A DNA stretch of 64,000 nt from Chloroflexota bacterium (GCA_023382055.1 JAMCQN010000147.1:35899-99898); one strand, 5' to 3'. Counted from the stretch's first letter, positions 48,334-57,948 are shown. Notes: generated by a model from the sequence alone, not told the origin. Numbers and translations are program-made.

Positions 48334-50556
48334 ATGGAACCAACTTACAGCGAGAAAATCAAGCGCCTGCCATGGGCAATCGCCAACCAATCGCTTAATG
48401 CGGTCTCGGCTCAGATGACGTTCGGTGGGCCCGTTCTCCTGCTCTTTCTGGATATCCTCGGGCTGTCAAGACTGTATATCGGGCTCCTGTTGGCTTTTTT
48501 CCCCTTATCAAGCCTGATAACGCTCGTATTGGAACCGTTTGCGGCGCGGCTGGGGTACAGGAAAACATACCTGGTTTTTTATACAGCCAGAACACTGGTT
48601 CTGGCCCTGCTCCTGTTTTCGCCATTCGTGATTGCCCATTCCGGCTTGACGGGACTGGCGGCGTTTGTATCGCTGGTAATGCTCTTTTTCGCGGCAATGC
48701 GGGCTGTTGCTTCAACTGGTTTCAATCCGTGGTACCAGGAATTTGTGCCTAATGCCTCTCGCGGTCAATACGCCTTGTTATTGAATGTAACCTCCAACAT
48801 CACGAGTGCGCTGGCATTGGCGGCTGCAGGCGTTGTGATCGGCGCTGCGCACGACATGAACGAGTTCATGATTCTGCTCTCCGGCGGGATCATCGTGAGT
48901 CTGGCGGCTGACCTTTGCGCATTCTTCATTCCAGGCGGCGAGCGTACAAAAGACAAACGCCGGACTGTTGGGCTTAGCGCCATGCTGGATACACTGCACA
49001 CGCGGGAGTTCGGCATTTACCTGATCGGCATTGCGCTGATCACACTGGGTTCAGCGCCGTTGCAATTCGTGCCGCTTCTTATGAAGGATCGCATCGGTTT
49101 GCCTGACGGCATTATCCTCCTGTTGAGCGCGGTGACTTTGATCGGCGGGTTGCTGTCCAGTTTTCTCTGGAGCTGGGCGACCGATCGCTGGGGCAACAAA
49201 TCCATTATCGTTGCGAGCCTCAGCGCAGTGGCGATCATGCCGCTGGTCTGGTTGGCTGTACCCGCAAATAACTCACTGACACTGACTCTTGCAGTCGCAG
49301 CATCCATCATGGCGGGACTGGCAAGTTCAGGCTGGAGCGTCGGATCGGTGGGCCTTCTCTTCAATGGTGTTGTGACGCCTGAGCGCAAGTCCGACTTCCT
49401 GGCGACCAATTACGCCTGGGCAGGTCTTATTGGCGGCCTGGGTGCAATACTGGCCGGCGGCGGTCTGGATTTCATTCAGACCTTAATCAGAAATAGTCGT
49501 CTTCAGGCTCCAGATGCGTATACGCTGCTATTTGCTTTAGCTTTCCTCATCAGCGCAGCGAGCATTCCTGTCTTCAGGCAGGTCAGGGAATACAAAGCAA
49601 TCGGCCTGCGCAAGTTGCTTGTCATGGTGTTCTGGGGGAATCCTATCCGTGCAATCGGATCATTGCTGAAATATCGCCGTGCGCGCGCCGAATCAGAGCG
49701 GATTTCCGTCACCGAGAGCATGGGCAGCGCAAGGAGTCCGTTGAATATCGACGAGTTGCTCGATGCGATGTCGGATCCCAGTTTTCACGTCAGGCATGAA
49801 GCCGTTATCGCCATGGCGCGCATGCAGCCCGACGACCGCATCATCAATGCACTCATCGAGGTGCTGCACGGCAATGAACCTGATCTGAGCATCAGCGCAG
49901 CCTGGGCGCTCGGGCGTCTGGGCGACAGACGCGCTATAGAACCGCTGCGTGAAGCGATGGACTCTCCTTATCCATTGATTCGGGCGCGCGGCGCGCGCAC
50001 TCTCGCCATACTCGGCGACTACGATGTTACACCGCTGCTATTGGACAAGTTTGAAACAGAATCGGACGAAGGGCTGCGAATAGCCTACGCGTCAGCCCTG
50101 GGTGCATTGCACTCGCGCGATTCCATCCCGGGGTTAATGGCATTCCTCTATACGGTCCGAGGAAAAGATACTCGTCTGGAGCTGGCATTAGCCATCGCAC
50201 AAACAGCCGGCAATCCAGATTACTTTGCCTTTGTCGCCCGCCAGGCAAGAACCAGAACTGGCGCTGCCTATCGGCGCGCGCTATCGCAGATGAAACGTTC
50301 CACGAACCTGCCAGTAAGCTGGATTGAGAACGCTTCACTGATAGATCATTGCGCCCAGACGTTTTTGCAGGCCGATCATGGACGCGCTATGCTGGAATTA
50401 GCAGACATCCTGGAAACCTGCAGGCCATCCGAAATGGGTGAAACTCATGCGCTCATCCTGCATGAGTGCGCGATGCGGTTGCGGGAATTTGGAGCTGTGC
50501 GCAGCGAGTATGCCGTACTTGGCTTGAACATACTGCGCGCGGCAATCGAAGCCTGA
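48334..50556 (+). CDS. MFS transporter fused to C-terminal HEAT-repeat region
   Basis: N-terminal about 430 aa 12-TM MFS; C-terminal repeats VRHEAVIAMARMQPDDRIINALIEVL, ISAAWALGRLGDRRAIEPLREAM, IRARGARTLAILGDYDVTPLLL. Confidence 0.87.
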   Translation: MEPTYSEKIKRLPWAIANQSLNAVSAQMTFGGPVLLLFLDILGLSRLYIGLLLAFFPLSSLITLVLEPFAARLGYRKTYLVFYTARTLVLALLLFSPFVIAHSGLTGLAAFVSLVMLFFAAMRAVASTGFNPWYQEFVPNASRGQYALLLNVTSNITSALALAAAGVVIGAAHDMNEFMILLSGGIIVSLAADLCAFFIPGGERTKDKRRTVGLSAMLDTLHTREFGIYLIGIALITLGSAPLQFVPLLMKDRIGLPDGIILLLSAVTLIGGLLSSFLWSWATDRWGNKSIIVASLSAVAIMPLVWLAVPANNSLTLTLAVAASIMAGLASSGWSVGSVGLLFNGVVTPERKSDFLATNYAWAGLIGGLGAILAGGGLDFIQTLIRNSRLQAPDAYTLLFALAFLISAASIPVFRQVREYKAIGLRKLLVMVFWGNPIRAIGSLLKYRRARAESERISVTESMGSARSPLNIDELLDAMSDPSFHVRHEAVIAMARMQPDDRIINALIEVLHGNEPDLSISAAWALGRLGDRRAIEPLREAMDSPYPLIRARGARTLAILGDYDVTPLLLDKFETESDEGLRIAYASALGALHSRDSIPGLMAFLYTVRGKDTRLELALAIAQTAGNPDYFAFVARQARTRTGAAYRRALSQMKRSTNLPVSWIENASLIDHCAQTFLQADHGRAMLELADILETCRPSEMGETHALILHECAMRLREFGAVRSEYAVLGLNILRAAIEA

Positions 50557-50760
50557 GATACCGTGTCACGGCTGCAGGGCAGGCGGATAAACTGGCCATA
50601 CTCCTCGGCCGTGAGGGGTCTACTGCAAGATTGTTCTCCAGGAATCGCCTGTATATTCATGCTGCCTGGGTGTTATCGCCGAGCAAGGTGATTGCGTGGC
50701 GCTTGAGCGACCCGAAATGCTTGATCACAGCGCTTTACGAGTTGGATGAACCGTCGAGCC

Positions 50761-52002
50761 TCACGGCCGCACGATTGAACCGTCGGCACGCCGGTCAGGT
50801 TCGTCGTGGATGGTGGGGCGCGCGGCCTTCTCCTGGTTGAATAGCGCTTTTGCCTTCACCTCATCGATGTCGATGCCAAGACCAGGCTGCGTATTGGGAT
50901 ACAGGTAACCCCCTTCAAGGACGGCATGGCCGGGGAACGCATCGAGTTCCGGTTTGCTGAAGTGGTTTTCCTCCTGTATGCCGAAACTCCAGCTCAACAT
51001 GTCAAGATGGCAGGCTGCCATCTGGTTGACCGGGTCGTTATCGCCGCCCTCCTGCCAGGCTGTCTGCACGCCAAACCACTCGCACAACGTGGCGATCTTT
51101 CTGCATTGCGTAATGCCGGCGCCTTTGGAAACACGCACGCGCACATAGTCAATCAGGCGTTCGGTGATCAGCGGCAGCCATTCGTGCGGATTGACAAATA
51201 GCTCGCCCATAGCCTGGGGCGTCGTGCACTGCTCGCGAATCAGGCGATACCAGTGGATCTGTTCCGGCGACAGCGCATCTTCCAGAAAGAATAGCCGGTA
51301 CGGTTCCAGCAGCTTGGACAGTTGTACGGCTGACTGAGGACGCAGATGCTCGTGCACGTCGTGGGTCAGCTTGACGCCAAAACCCAGTTTGGAGCGCAGA
51401 TATTCGAACATCTTTGGAATGTTCTCCAGATACGCTTCGTCGTCAAAGACACGCCCGCGCGTCCAGGCGTTTTTTGGCAGTTTAGCCTGGGCGGGTTCAA
51501 GGAAACCGCCGCCGCCGTATGCCCCAAGCTGGCAACGGATGATGTCGTAGCCTTCCGCCATATAGCCGCGAACAGCATCTTCGAGTTCCGCCAGGTCGCG
51601 TCCTCCCGCATGGGCATAACAAGGCACCGCCGCGCGCACGGCGCCCCCGAGCAGGGCATAGACGGGCATACCCGCTTCCTTGCCTTTGATATCCCACAAC
51701 GCCATGTCGATGCCAGCCAGCGCGGTGTTGAGAATGGAGCCGTTGCGCCAATAGCCGCTGGTATACACATTCTGCCAGTTGTCTTCGATCAGACCGGCAT
51801 CCCGGCCGATCAACAACGGGGTAATGGTTTCCACAGCCTTGATCACGGTCTCGGGGTGCCGCACGTCGCTCGCCGAGCCTATCCCATATAGACCCGGTTG
51901 ATCTGTGTAGACCTTAACAATCGTCCACATGCCGTCGGCGCGTGTGCGTATGCACTCGATTCCTGTTATTTTTGACATCGATATGTAGTCCTCACCATTC
52001 AT
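50761..52002 (-). CDS. Enolase-superfamily dehydratase (ManD/RspA-like)
   Basis: MALWDIKGKEAGMPVYALLGGAVR, KLTHDVHEHLRPQSAVQLSKLLEPYRLFFLEDALSPEQ, AMGELFVNPHEW, HLDMLSWSFGIQEE. Confidence 0.9.
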   Translation of the reverse strand: MNGEDYISMSKITGIECIRTRADGMWTIVKVYTDQPGLYGIGSASDVRHPETVIKAVETITPLLIGRDAGLIEDNWQNVYTSGYWRNGSILNTALAGIDMALWDIKGKEAGMPVYALLGGAVRAAVPCYAHAGGRDLAELEDAVRGYMAEGYDIIRCQLGAYGGGGFLEPAQAKLPKNAWTRGRVFDDEAYLENIPKMFEYLRSKLGFGVKLTHDVHEHLRPQSAVQLSKLLEPYRLFFLEDALSPEQIHWYRLIREQCTTPQAMGELFVNPHEWLPLITERLIDYVRVRVSKGAGITQCRKIATLCEWFGVQTAWQEGGDNDPVNQMAACHLDMLSWSFGIQEENHFSKPELDAFPGHAVLEGGYLYPNTQPGLGIDIDEVKAKALFNQEKAARPTIHDEPDRRADGSIVRP

Positions 52003-52049
52003 TTACATGCGCTTATTCGAACACTGCATTCGTCAAAACTGGGGGATGC

Positions 52050-53279
52050 TTATTCACCCCACCAGGGTTCGCCATCAGCGCTATTTGCTTTCAGATAATC
52101 CTGGTCGAGCTCAATCCCCAGCCCGGCCAGGTGTGACACTTTCATCTTGCCATCATGGATATCCGGCAGGTTCCCCGCGGCTTCGGGTGCGATATCCGCG
52201 TTGCGCGTACACTCCATCAGCGGGCAATTGAATACTGCCGCTGACCATTGCTGCGATGCCAGGTTCAGCGCGTAGCCGCTGACGTTATGCAGGCAGACCG
52301 GCACGCGATAGAGCGCGGCAATATCCGCCATAATCCTGGCGCCGGTAATGCCGCCGCAGTTTATCAGATCGGGCTGCAGGCAGTCTACGGTCTGGCGCAG
52401 GATGAATGGCATGGCGTTCTCAGGCAGTTCGATGTTCTCGCCGGTGAGGATCGGGATGCGCGTGGAACGGCGGAGCGCTTCCCATGCTTCGGAATAGGCC
52501 GGCGCCAGGGGGTCCTCGAAGTAAAGCGGCTTTATAGGTTCTACCGCGGCGGCTACCTTGATCGCACTGGCGACATCCAGTTCGGCATGGCAGTGAACGA
52601 TGATGTCGATGTCGTCGCCCAGCGCTTCGCGCGCCAGCGCGTAAGCCTGCTGCACCTGGCGCGCTTCAGCGGGACCGATGCTCGGGATAAATTGCTGCAT
52701 CGGTGTGCCAAATACACTGTGTATGTCAACCTTGTACGCCTTGAATCCATGCGGGTCGCGTTTCATTGCTTCAGCGCGTTCATTCCAGGCGTGCCGGTCC
52801 AGGAAATCGCCTTGCGGGCAGTGCGAATAGAGCTTGATCTCATCGCGGAAGTTGCCGCCCAGCAGTTTACACACCGGCTGTCCGAGTATCCTGCCCGCCA
52901 GATCCCACAGCGCGATATCGATGCCGCTCAGTACGCGCACCTGCCTGCCGCGCTGAGGGAATGCGTAGAACATATTGTGGTAATGCACCTGGATAGCCAG
53001 CGGGTCTTTGCCGATCAACCCCAGATGCGGGAGTCTGCCATGCTGCAGCTTCGCAATCACATCCCGCGCAAATGGACCGCTTTCACCGCATGGGCCATAT
53101 CCGCTGATGCCGGCGTCAGTCTCTATTTTGATCAACGTAGCGCCTTGTTTTGGTTGCAGCGCCTTGATTGCCGTTATGCTGATCTGCCCAGATGCCGCAT
53201 CAGCGATCTTTGCCAACATCGTTTCACCCGCGCCTGTCGCATCCGGCTTGCCTGCGAAGGAGTCAGCTTTCTCGTTCAT
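52050..53279 (-). CDS. Enolase-superfamily (mandelate racemase/muconate lactonizing) protein
   Basis: DIALWDLAGRILGQPVCKLLGGNFRDEIKLYSHC, IIVHCHAELDVASAIKVAAAVEPIKPLYFEDPLAP, LLTGENIE-like ILTGENIELPENAMPF. Confidence 0.9.
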   Translation of the reverse strand: MNEKADSFAGKPDATGAGETMLAKIADAASGQISITAIKALQPKQGATLIKIETDAGISGYGPCGESGPFARDVIAKLQHGRLPHLGLIGKDPLAIQVHYHNMFYAFPQRGRQVRVLSGIDIALWDLAGRILGQPVCKLLGGNFRDEIKLYSHCPQGDFLDRHAWNERAEAMKRDPHGFKAYKVDIHSVFGTPMQQFIPSIGPAEARQVQQAYALAREALGDDIDIIVHCHAELDVASAIKVAAAVEPIKPLYFEDPLAPAYSEAWEALRRSTRIPILTGENIELPENAMPFILRQTVDCLQPDLINCGGITGARIMADIAALYRVPVCLHNVSGYALNLASQQWSAAVFNCPLMECTRNADIAPEAAGNLPDIHDGKMKVSHLAGLGIELDQDYLKANSADGEPWWGE

Positions 53280-53283
53280 CTTT

Positions 53284-54339
53284 TTACCACTCGTTAGTTC
53301 TCGCAGTGATTGCCAGACCGCCCGTGGGCAATTCCTGCTGTAACCGGTTTATCTGATCTGCGTTGAGTTTGCCTTCTAACAAGAGGGGTTTCACCTTGAG
53401 GATTTGAGTAAATATCGGCAACAGCGTCTCCAACGCCGGCCCTTTCGGTTCGCTTTCAAGAGTCACTTGAATTGCATGGGGGTGTTCCTGCATGAGCAAT
53501 GCGCCAACCGTGTGCAGCGAACAGGAATGCAGGTGCATGAATGAGTAATCAAATGCGCGGCAGATATACAAGTCGTGCGGCAAAAACCAGTCCACATACT
53601 GTGTAGCGGAAAGAAAGGCGGTTGCATCGCACTGTGTCCTGACTACCGTGCCTGGCGCCCATATACCAAACGGACTGATATACCCACCGGCGACAGTCGG
53701 GATAATGGACAGCAACTCGGTCAGCACCGCAATGAAGGTGTCCGTAACCTCAACAAGAAAGTGGCGCAGGGCCGCAGGATCGTCGTACATCGAGTAACAC
53801 ATGAGGAGCGGACCGAGCAAGGCTTCTGCCAGGTCGGCGGGGCCGCGCATCGTGGGCTGCACTACAGCCACGCAATTGCTGCTTCGTTGCGCCAGCAGAT
53901 CGGTCAACCGGAGCAGGAACCTGAACCATTTCTCTTCACAATGAGAGGGTTGGCTGTTCCAGGCATCCCAACTATCGATACACGATCGCGTACGCATACT
54001 GCCGCCGCGAATGGTCGCGTGAATCGGGCTGCCGAGTATGGCCTCCACCCAGGGTATCTTGCCGTAAGGATCAACCACTTCGAACAGGTCGCCCTTGATC
54101 GCTGGATTACCGGGATTGCGCAGCGGTCCGGCCAACCGATCCAAATCGAGGGCATCTGGGGTGATGTCCATATCGTCGGCAGCCAGCGTTTTGTCTGCAA
54201 GAGGCAGCCACAGGTCACCCAGTGGACTCCCGTCCACTATCGTAAGGAGCATTTCTTCACGCCGCCACCAGAACGCATGCCGTTCGATGAGATTCGCGCA
54301 TGCCGCATCGGGCGCTGCGACAGGATTTACCATGACCAT
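53284..54339 (-). CDS. Uroporphyrinogen decarboxylase-like family protein
   Basis: Length, cluster context and segments such as DLFEVVDPYGKIPWVEAILGSPIHAT and LHSCSLHTVGALLMQEHPHAIQVTLE suggest a UroD-like barrel; no decisive motif. Confidence 0.5.
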   Translation of the reverse strand: MVMVNPVAAPDAACANLIERHAFWWRREEMLLTIVDGSPLGDLWLPLADKTLAADDMDITPDALDLDRLAGPLRNPGNPAIKGDLFEVVDPYGKIPWVEAILGSPIHATIRGGSMRTRSCIDSWDAWNSQPSHCEEKWFRFLLRLTDLLAQRSSNCVAVVQPTMRGPADLAEALLGPLLMCYSMYDDPAALRHFLVEVTDTFIAVLTELLSIIPTVAGGYISPFGIWAPGTVVRTQCDATAFLSATQYVDWFLPHDLYICRAFDYSFMHLHSCSLHTVGALLMQEHPHAIQVTLESEPKGPALETLLPIFTQILKVKPLLLEGKLNADQINRLQQELPTGGLAITARTNEW

Positions 54340-54458
54340 TCCCTGCCCAGGTAATCCACCAGCGCCAGCCGATCTTCGTCGTCGCGATTCGTGAGGAAAA
54401 ACGGCAGCGCGTTACCCACGCCGCGATCGGCGCCCGTCACAACAGCCATAGATTGCAT
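54327..54458 (-). pseudogene. 43-aa ORF with short-chain dehydrogenase N-terminus, probably internally deleted
   Basis: Hand translation: MQSMAVVTGADRGVGNALPFFLTNRDDEDRLALVDYLGREWSW*; VTGADRGVGNAL is the SDR TGxxxGxG motif, then abrupt change. Stop overlaps the start of the next gene. Confidence 0.5.
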
Positions 54459-54474
54459 CGGTATACCACCCCCT

Positions 54475-55104
54475 CTATAGTTGAGCGCACCACCGCAGGG
54501 AACTGAGTATCAGTTGCTGGTAAGTGGGGTGCAACCAAACATCCAGGTTGTGCCCCGGCGTCAACATGCAGACACACCCCTGCCCTTCAGTGCGCAGCCA
54601 GCCGGCCGGTTGTTCGCCATGCTGTGACTTCGACACCAGGAAAACCTCAACATCATCTGCGTCGAGTGACATAAAGTAGTGCTCATCCTGCATGGTAAAT
54701 TCGCCTAGCCCCGTGGTGAGTCCGTGTGTGGTGTGTGGAACCCATGTTATCGGGCACTGCGGTGGATGCTGGATGAAGACGCCGCCCATCAGTCGGCGCA
54801 GTTCTGCGCATTGCTGGTAACCGGCCGAGCCCGAATGGATAACGGCTAATCCGTGACCGCTCTGTACGTAGCGCACAAAGGATGACTGAACGCCATCCGT
54901 CATCCAGGGTGTCTGATCGGTCGACGTAACATTGTTCGACTTTGACAAAACAACCAGAGGATAATCGGCCATCTTTACGGGAGTCCAGTCTTTGGCGTCG
55001 GTAATCCAGTCAAACTCGAAACCTTGCTCGCACAAAGGCTTCAGGCCTGCCTGTGGAACTCCGGCTGGATGCCAGTAATCATCTGCAAGGACAAGAACCC
55101 GCAT
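54475..55104 (-). CDS. ThuA-like (class I GATase-like) protein
   Basis: MRVLVLADDYWHPAGVPQAGLKPL, GHGLAVIHSGSAGYQ, C-terminal CVCMLTPGHNLDVWLHPTYQQLILSSLRW. Confidence 0.82.
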   Translation of the reverse strand: MRVLVLADDYWHPAGVPQAGLKPLCEQGFEFDWITDAKDWTPVKMADYPLVVLSKSNNVTSTDQTPWMTDGVQSSFVRYVQSGHGLAVIHSGSAGYQQCAELRRLMGGVFIQHPPQCPITWVPHTTHGLTTGLGEFTMQDEHYFMSLDADDVEVFLVSKSQHGEQPAGWLRTEGQGCVCMLTPGHNLDVWLHPTYQQLILSSLRWCAQL

Positions 55105-55105
55105 G

Positions 55106-55336
55106 TTAGTGTTCTCCACTGCCTGTCGGCGCCAACCACTTCGCCGTATTGTGCAGGAGGCGCTGTACCATCGCGTGGCGCAGGATTTCGAGCGTATGGC
55201 CGTTAGCCAGATAGGCTACCCTGCCTTTGCCGTACTCGTATGCCCAGCCTGCCGACTCCAGCGCAGGCCCAACCCCTGCAAACGCATCATCGGCCTTGTG
55301 ATAACGATCACCCGCCAGTAATATCGCATCGTACAT
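55106..55336 (-). pseudogene. Mini-ThuA ORF: ThuA N-terminus joined to ThuA C-terminus
   Basis: MYDAILLAGDRYHKADDAFAGVGPALESAGW resembles a ThuA start; AYEYGKGRVAYLANGHTLEILRHAMVQRLLHNTAKWLA resembles a ThuA end; the central catalytic-fold region is missing. Confidence 0.6.
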
Positions 55337-55579
55337 GTTTGACTCCTGTTATCGCTGCAACCCGCCAACATGCCGACGAACGCGAGTGTGGTTCTGCGTA
55401 TATTGACCCGGATGCAGACGCCGGCAGAGCTTCCCACGTTATACTGCCACAATGGACAGAGCACAATCCAGCAGCGAGTTTGGTAATATGCAGCATATTG
55501 GGTTTGTCTGATGATATAGCGCTTGTGCAGGGCGGCGCAGCACAACACCAGTCATCAGACGATAGTCACAGGAGACCTG

Positions 55580-56695
55580 ATGCCACACACACCGTTTGAC
55601 CCGACCAGGAATGGCTATAAGTTCGCTAATGTGTTCGATAACTCGATTAAGATACCGGGTGTCGGCAACGTGGCTTTTGCCGCCGGAAGGTGTGGGGGGA
55701 TGGCTTTTACCTCGCTGGATTACTACTTTGCAGGCGCTGCTATCCCGGATACTGGAACGAACCCGCCAGGTGACAACACCAGTCTTGGTCAGTTTATCCT
55801 GCAACGGCAGATTGCCAGTTTCTTCCTTCCCAGCGCGGTAAAGTTTTTCCAGTGGTCGGCGCTCCCGGATAATCCGCCGCCCTTTATCCGCCCGATTGCC
55901 GATATCTCGCGCGATCAGGAGTTCGCGAGAATAACGGCGAGCATCGATGCAAACCAGCCGATATCACTGGGGCTTGTTGCCGCACAGGGTCTATCGATAG
56001 ATCAGCTCGGTCGCAATCACCAGGTTGTCGCTACCGGATATGACATGCAGCCGGGCGGTGTATCCAGCATATTCATCTACGATGTGAATTTCCCAGGCAC
56101 AGAAAACGTGATCCAGGTTGACGCCGCATCAAACGCCTTTCCGGAACGATCGGCCAGCGGGTCCGTGGTGAGTACATGGCGTGCGTTTTTTGTTCAGGAT
56201 TATTACCGGCAGACACCGCCCGTAAACATTACAGGAATCGCAACCGGAGTCGCGGCTGCCGGCGCCGCTGCCGCCGAGAAAACCCTCTTGGCAACGGCAG
56301 ATCAACCCAGGAAGCTGCGCATCACCTTTGACCATTTCACCATGTCCCCCGGCCCCGAACCGTCGACAACGCAACTGGCGCTACGCCTGTCCGTTAGCGC
56401 CAGCATGTTCCGATGGCCGCAGCGCGGTTACATGACAGTGGCACAAGGGCAGACGCGCCCCATTGGGAAATCTGTCGATATCGAAATCGCCGCCAACGAG
56501 TCACTGATCATCGCTGCCCAACTCGATGGGCGCGACTACAGACACTTATCAGCATTTGGTATCGCTCCAGCCTCCGCTGCGATGATCCTTGACCCATCCT
56601 CAAGCGACACACAGCGCATGCACGAACTAAGCGGCAGTGACAATGGGCGATCTTTTACTGTGGGATTCACCATTGAGCCGTTGGGTGCTGGTTGA
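55580..56695 (+). CDS. Putative papain-like cysteine peptidase fold protein with C-terminal beta domain
   Basis: Candidate triad Cys in AAGRCGGMAFTSLDYYF, His in GRNHQVVATGYD, Asp/Asn in IFIYDVNFPG; start Met after aggaga. Confidence 0.5.
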   Translation: MPHTPFDPTRNGYKFANVFDNSIKIPGVGNVAFAAGRCGGMAFTSLDYYFAGAAIPDTGTNPPGDNTSLGQFILQRQIASFFLPSAVKFFQWSALPDNPPPFIRPIADISRDQEFARITASIDANQPISLGLVAAQGLSIDQLGRNHQVVATGYDMQPGGVSSIFIYDVNFPGTENVIQVDAASNAFPERSASGSVVSTWRAFFVQDYYRQTPPVNITGIATGVAAAGAAAAEKTLLATADQPRKLRITFDHFTMSPGPEPSTTQLALRLSVSASMFRWPQRGYMTVAQGQTRPIGKSVDIEIAANESLIIAAQLDGRDYRHLSAFGIAPASAAMILDPSSSDTQRMHELSGSDNGRSFTVGFTIEPLGAG

Positions 56696-56796
56696 ATGCG
56701 CCGCGCTAACCTGTTCTTTGCCGCTCTCTGCCTGGCCACCCTGGGCGCATTTGCATTACGGCGCGGATCATGTGCTGTTGCCTTTGCCGGTGACGG

Positions 56797-57948
56797 TTAA
56801 GTAGGCGGCTGAGCCAACGGGTCGTGTGTTGGTATCAGGTTCATCGGATACTCCGAAAGGTTCTCAGCGCCGGTCTCGGTGATGAGATACATATTCTCGA
56901 TCCGCACGCCTGATCGCGCTTCGGCGACATAGGCGCCTGGTTCTACGGAGATGATGTTGCCGGGTTCCAGGATACCTTCTCGATCGCGATTCAGGTCCGG
57001 CGCTTCGTGCGCGCGCAGCCCCACCCCATGCCCTGCATGATGCACAAGCCCAAAGTCGGCGAGTGCGGGATGCTCGCGGATCTGCCTATCCAGAATCTTC
57101 CACAGCTCAGTGCCGCGCAGACCCGGCTTTAACAGCGTGACCAGATTGCGCTGGATAGCGGCGATATGCGCATAGATGGACTGCTGCAGATCCGTGGGCT
57201 GGTTTCCAACGCTATAAGCGCGCGACAGGTCGCTCCAGTAACCGCCGTAGACTGTTTGCGCATCGACGATGTACAACTCGCCCGCCTCGATCCTGCGATC
57301 TCGCGCGCTACCGCCCATTTCACCGCTGCAGTAATCACCGCCATGGTAGACGCTTTCACCGGCATCCAGCATGGCTGCCCGCTGCGCGACTGCAAGCACC
57401 TCAAGCTCATTGACGCCTGGCGCGATTGCAGCCTGTGCCGCAGTATAGGCTGCCAGATCCGCCCTGATGCTGCGCCGGATCAACTCTATCTCGTCCAGGT
57501 CCTTACGGCGTTGCATATCAGCCAGAGTATCGTCAAGCGCAGTCCAGCCTACCGGATCCGTCGTACGCGCAACTGTGATTGCCAGCACATGCGGCATCGC
57601 CTCGGCCTGCCAACCGATCCGTCGCGCCTTGAAGGAGCCGCTCAGTTTCCTCTCCACGATCGCGTTCAAGCGACGCATATTATCCGGATTGTTGGTGTAG
57701 AGTGTATGCGGCTCGTACGAGATATATTCCTGCACGCATGGCTTGCCCTCGGTCGAAGGCGCTACGAGCCATGAGTTGCCCGCCGCGTCCAGCATGAGAC
57801 AGGCCGGCCATTGCTGTTGCAGCAGACCCGTGAAATAGTAAATATCTCGGTTATCGGCGATGAAAGCGACATGGACGCGCAGCGATGCCATACGCTCGCG
57901 CAGGCGTTGTTGCCGGTTCAGACAGCCCTGTTGTGTGAGAATCATCAT
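56797..57948 (-). CDS. M24 family metallopeptidase (Xaa-Pro aminopeptidase-like)
   Basis: LYIVDAQTVYGGYWSDLSRAYSVG, GLVHHAGHGVGLRAHEAPDL, GNIISVEPGAYV. Confidence 0.93.
   Translation of the reverse strand: MMILTQQGCLNRQQRLRERMASLRVHVAFIADNRDIYYFTGLLQQQWPACLMLDAAGNSWLVAPSTEGKPCVQEYISYEPHTLYTNNPDNMRRLNAIVERKLSGSFKARRIGWQAEAMPHVLAITVARTTDPVGWTALDDTLADMQRRKDLDEIELIRRSIRADLAAYTAAQAAIAPGVNELEVLAVAQRAAMLDAGESVYHGGDYCSGEMGGSARDRRIEAGELYIVDAQTVYGGYWSDLSRAYSVGNQPTDLQQSIYAHIAAIQRNLVTLLKPGLRGTELWKILDRQIREHPALADFGLVHHAGHGVGLRAHEAPDLNRDREGILEPGNIISVEPGAYVAEARSGVRIENMYLITETGAENLSEYPMNLIPTHDPLAQPPT

Noticed and set aside
50466-50840. 124-aa plus-strand ORF in the gap after the MFS-HEAT gene
   Set aside because: Overlaps both neighbouring genes and shows no convincing family signature; not called as a gene.
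52248-53297. 349-aa plus-strand ORF
   Set aside because: Antisense to an enolase-superfamily gene; shadow ORF.
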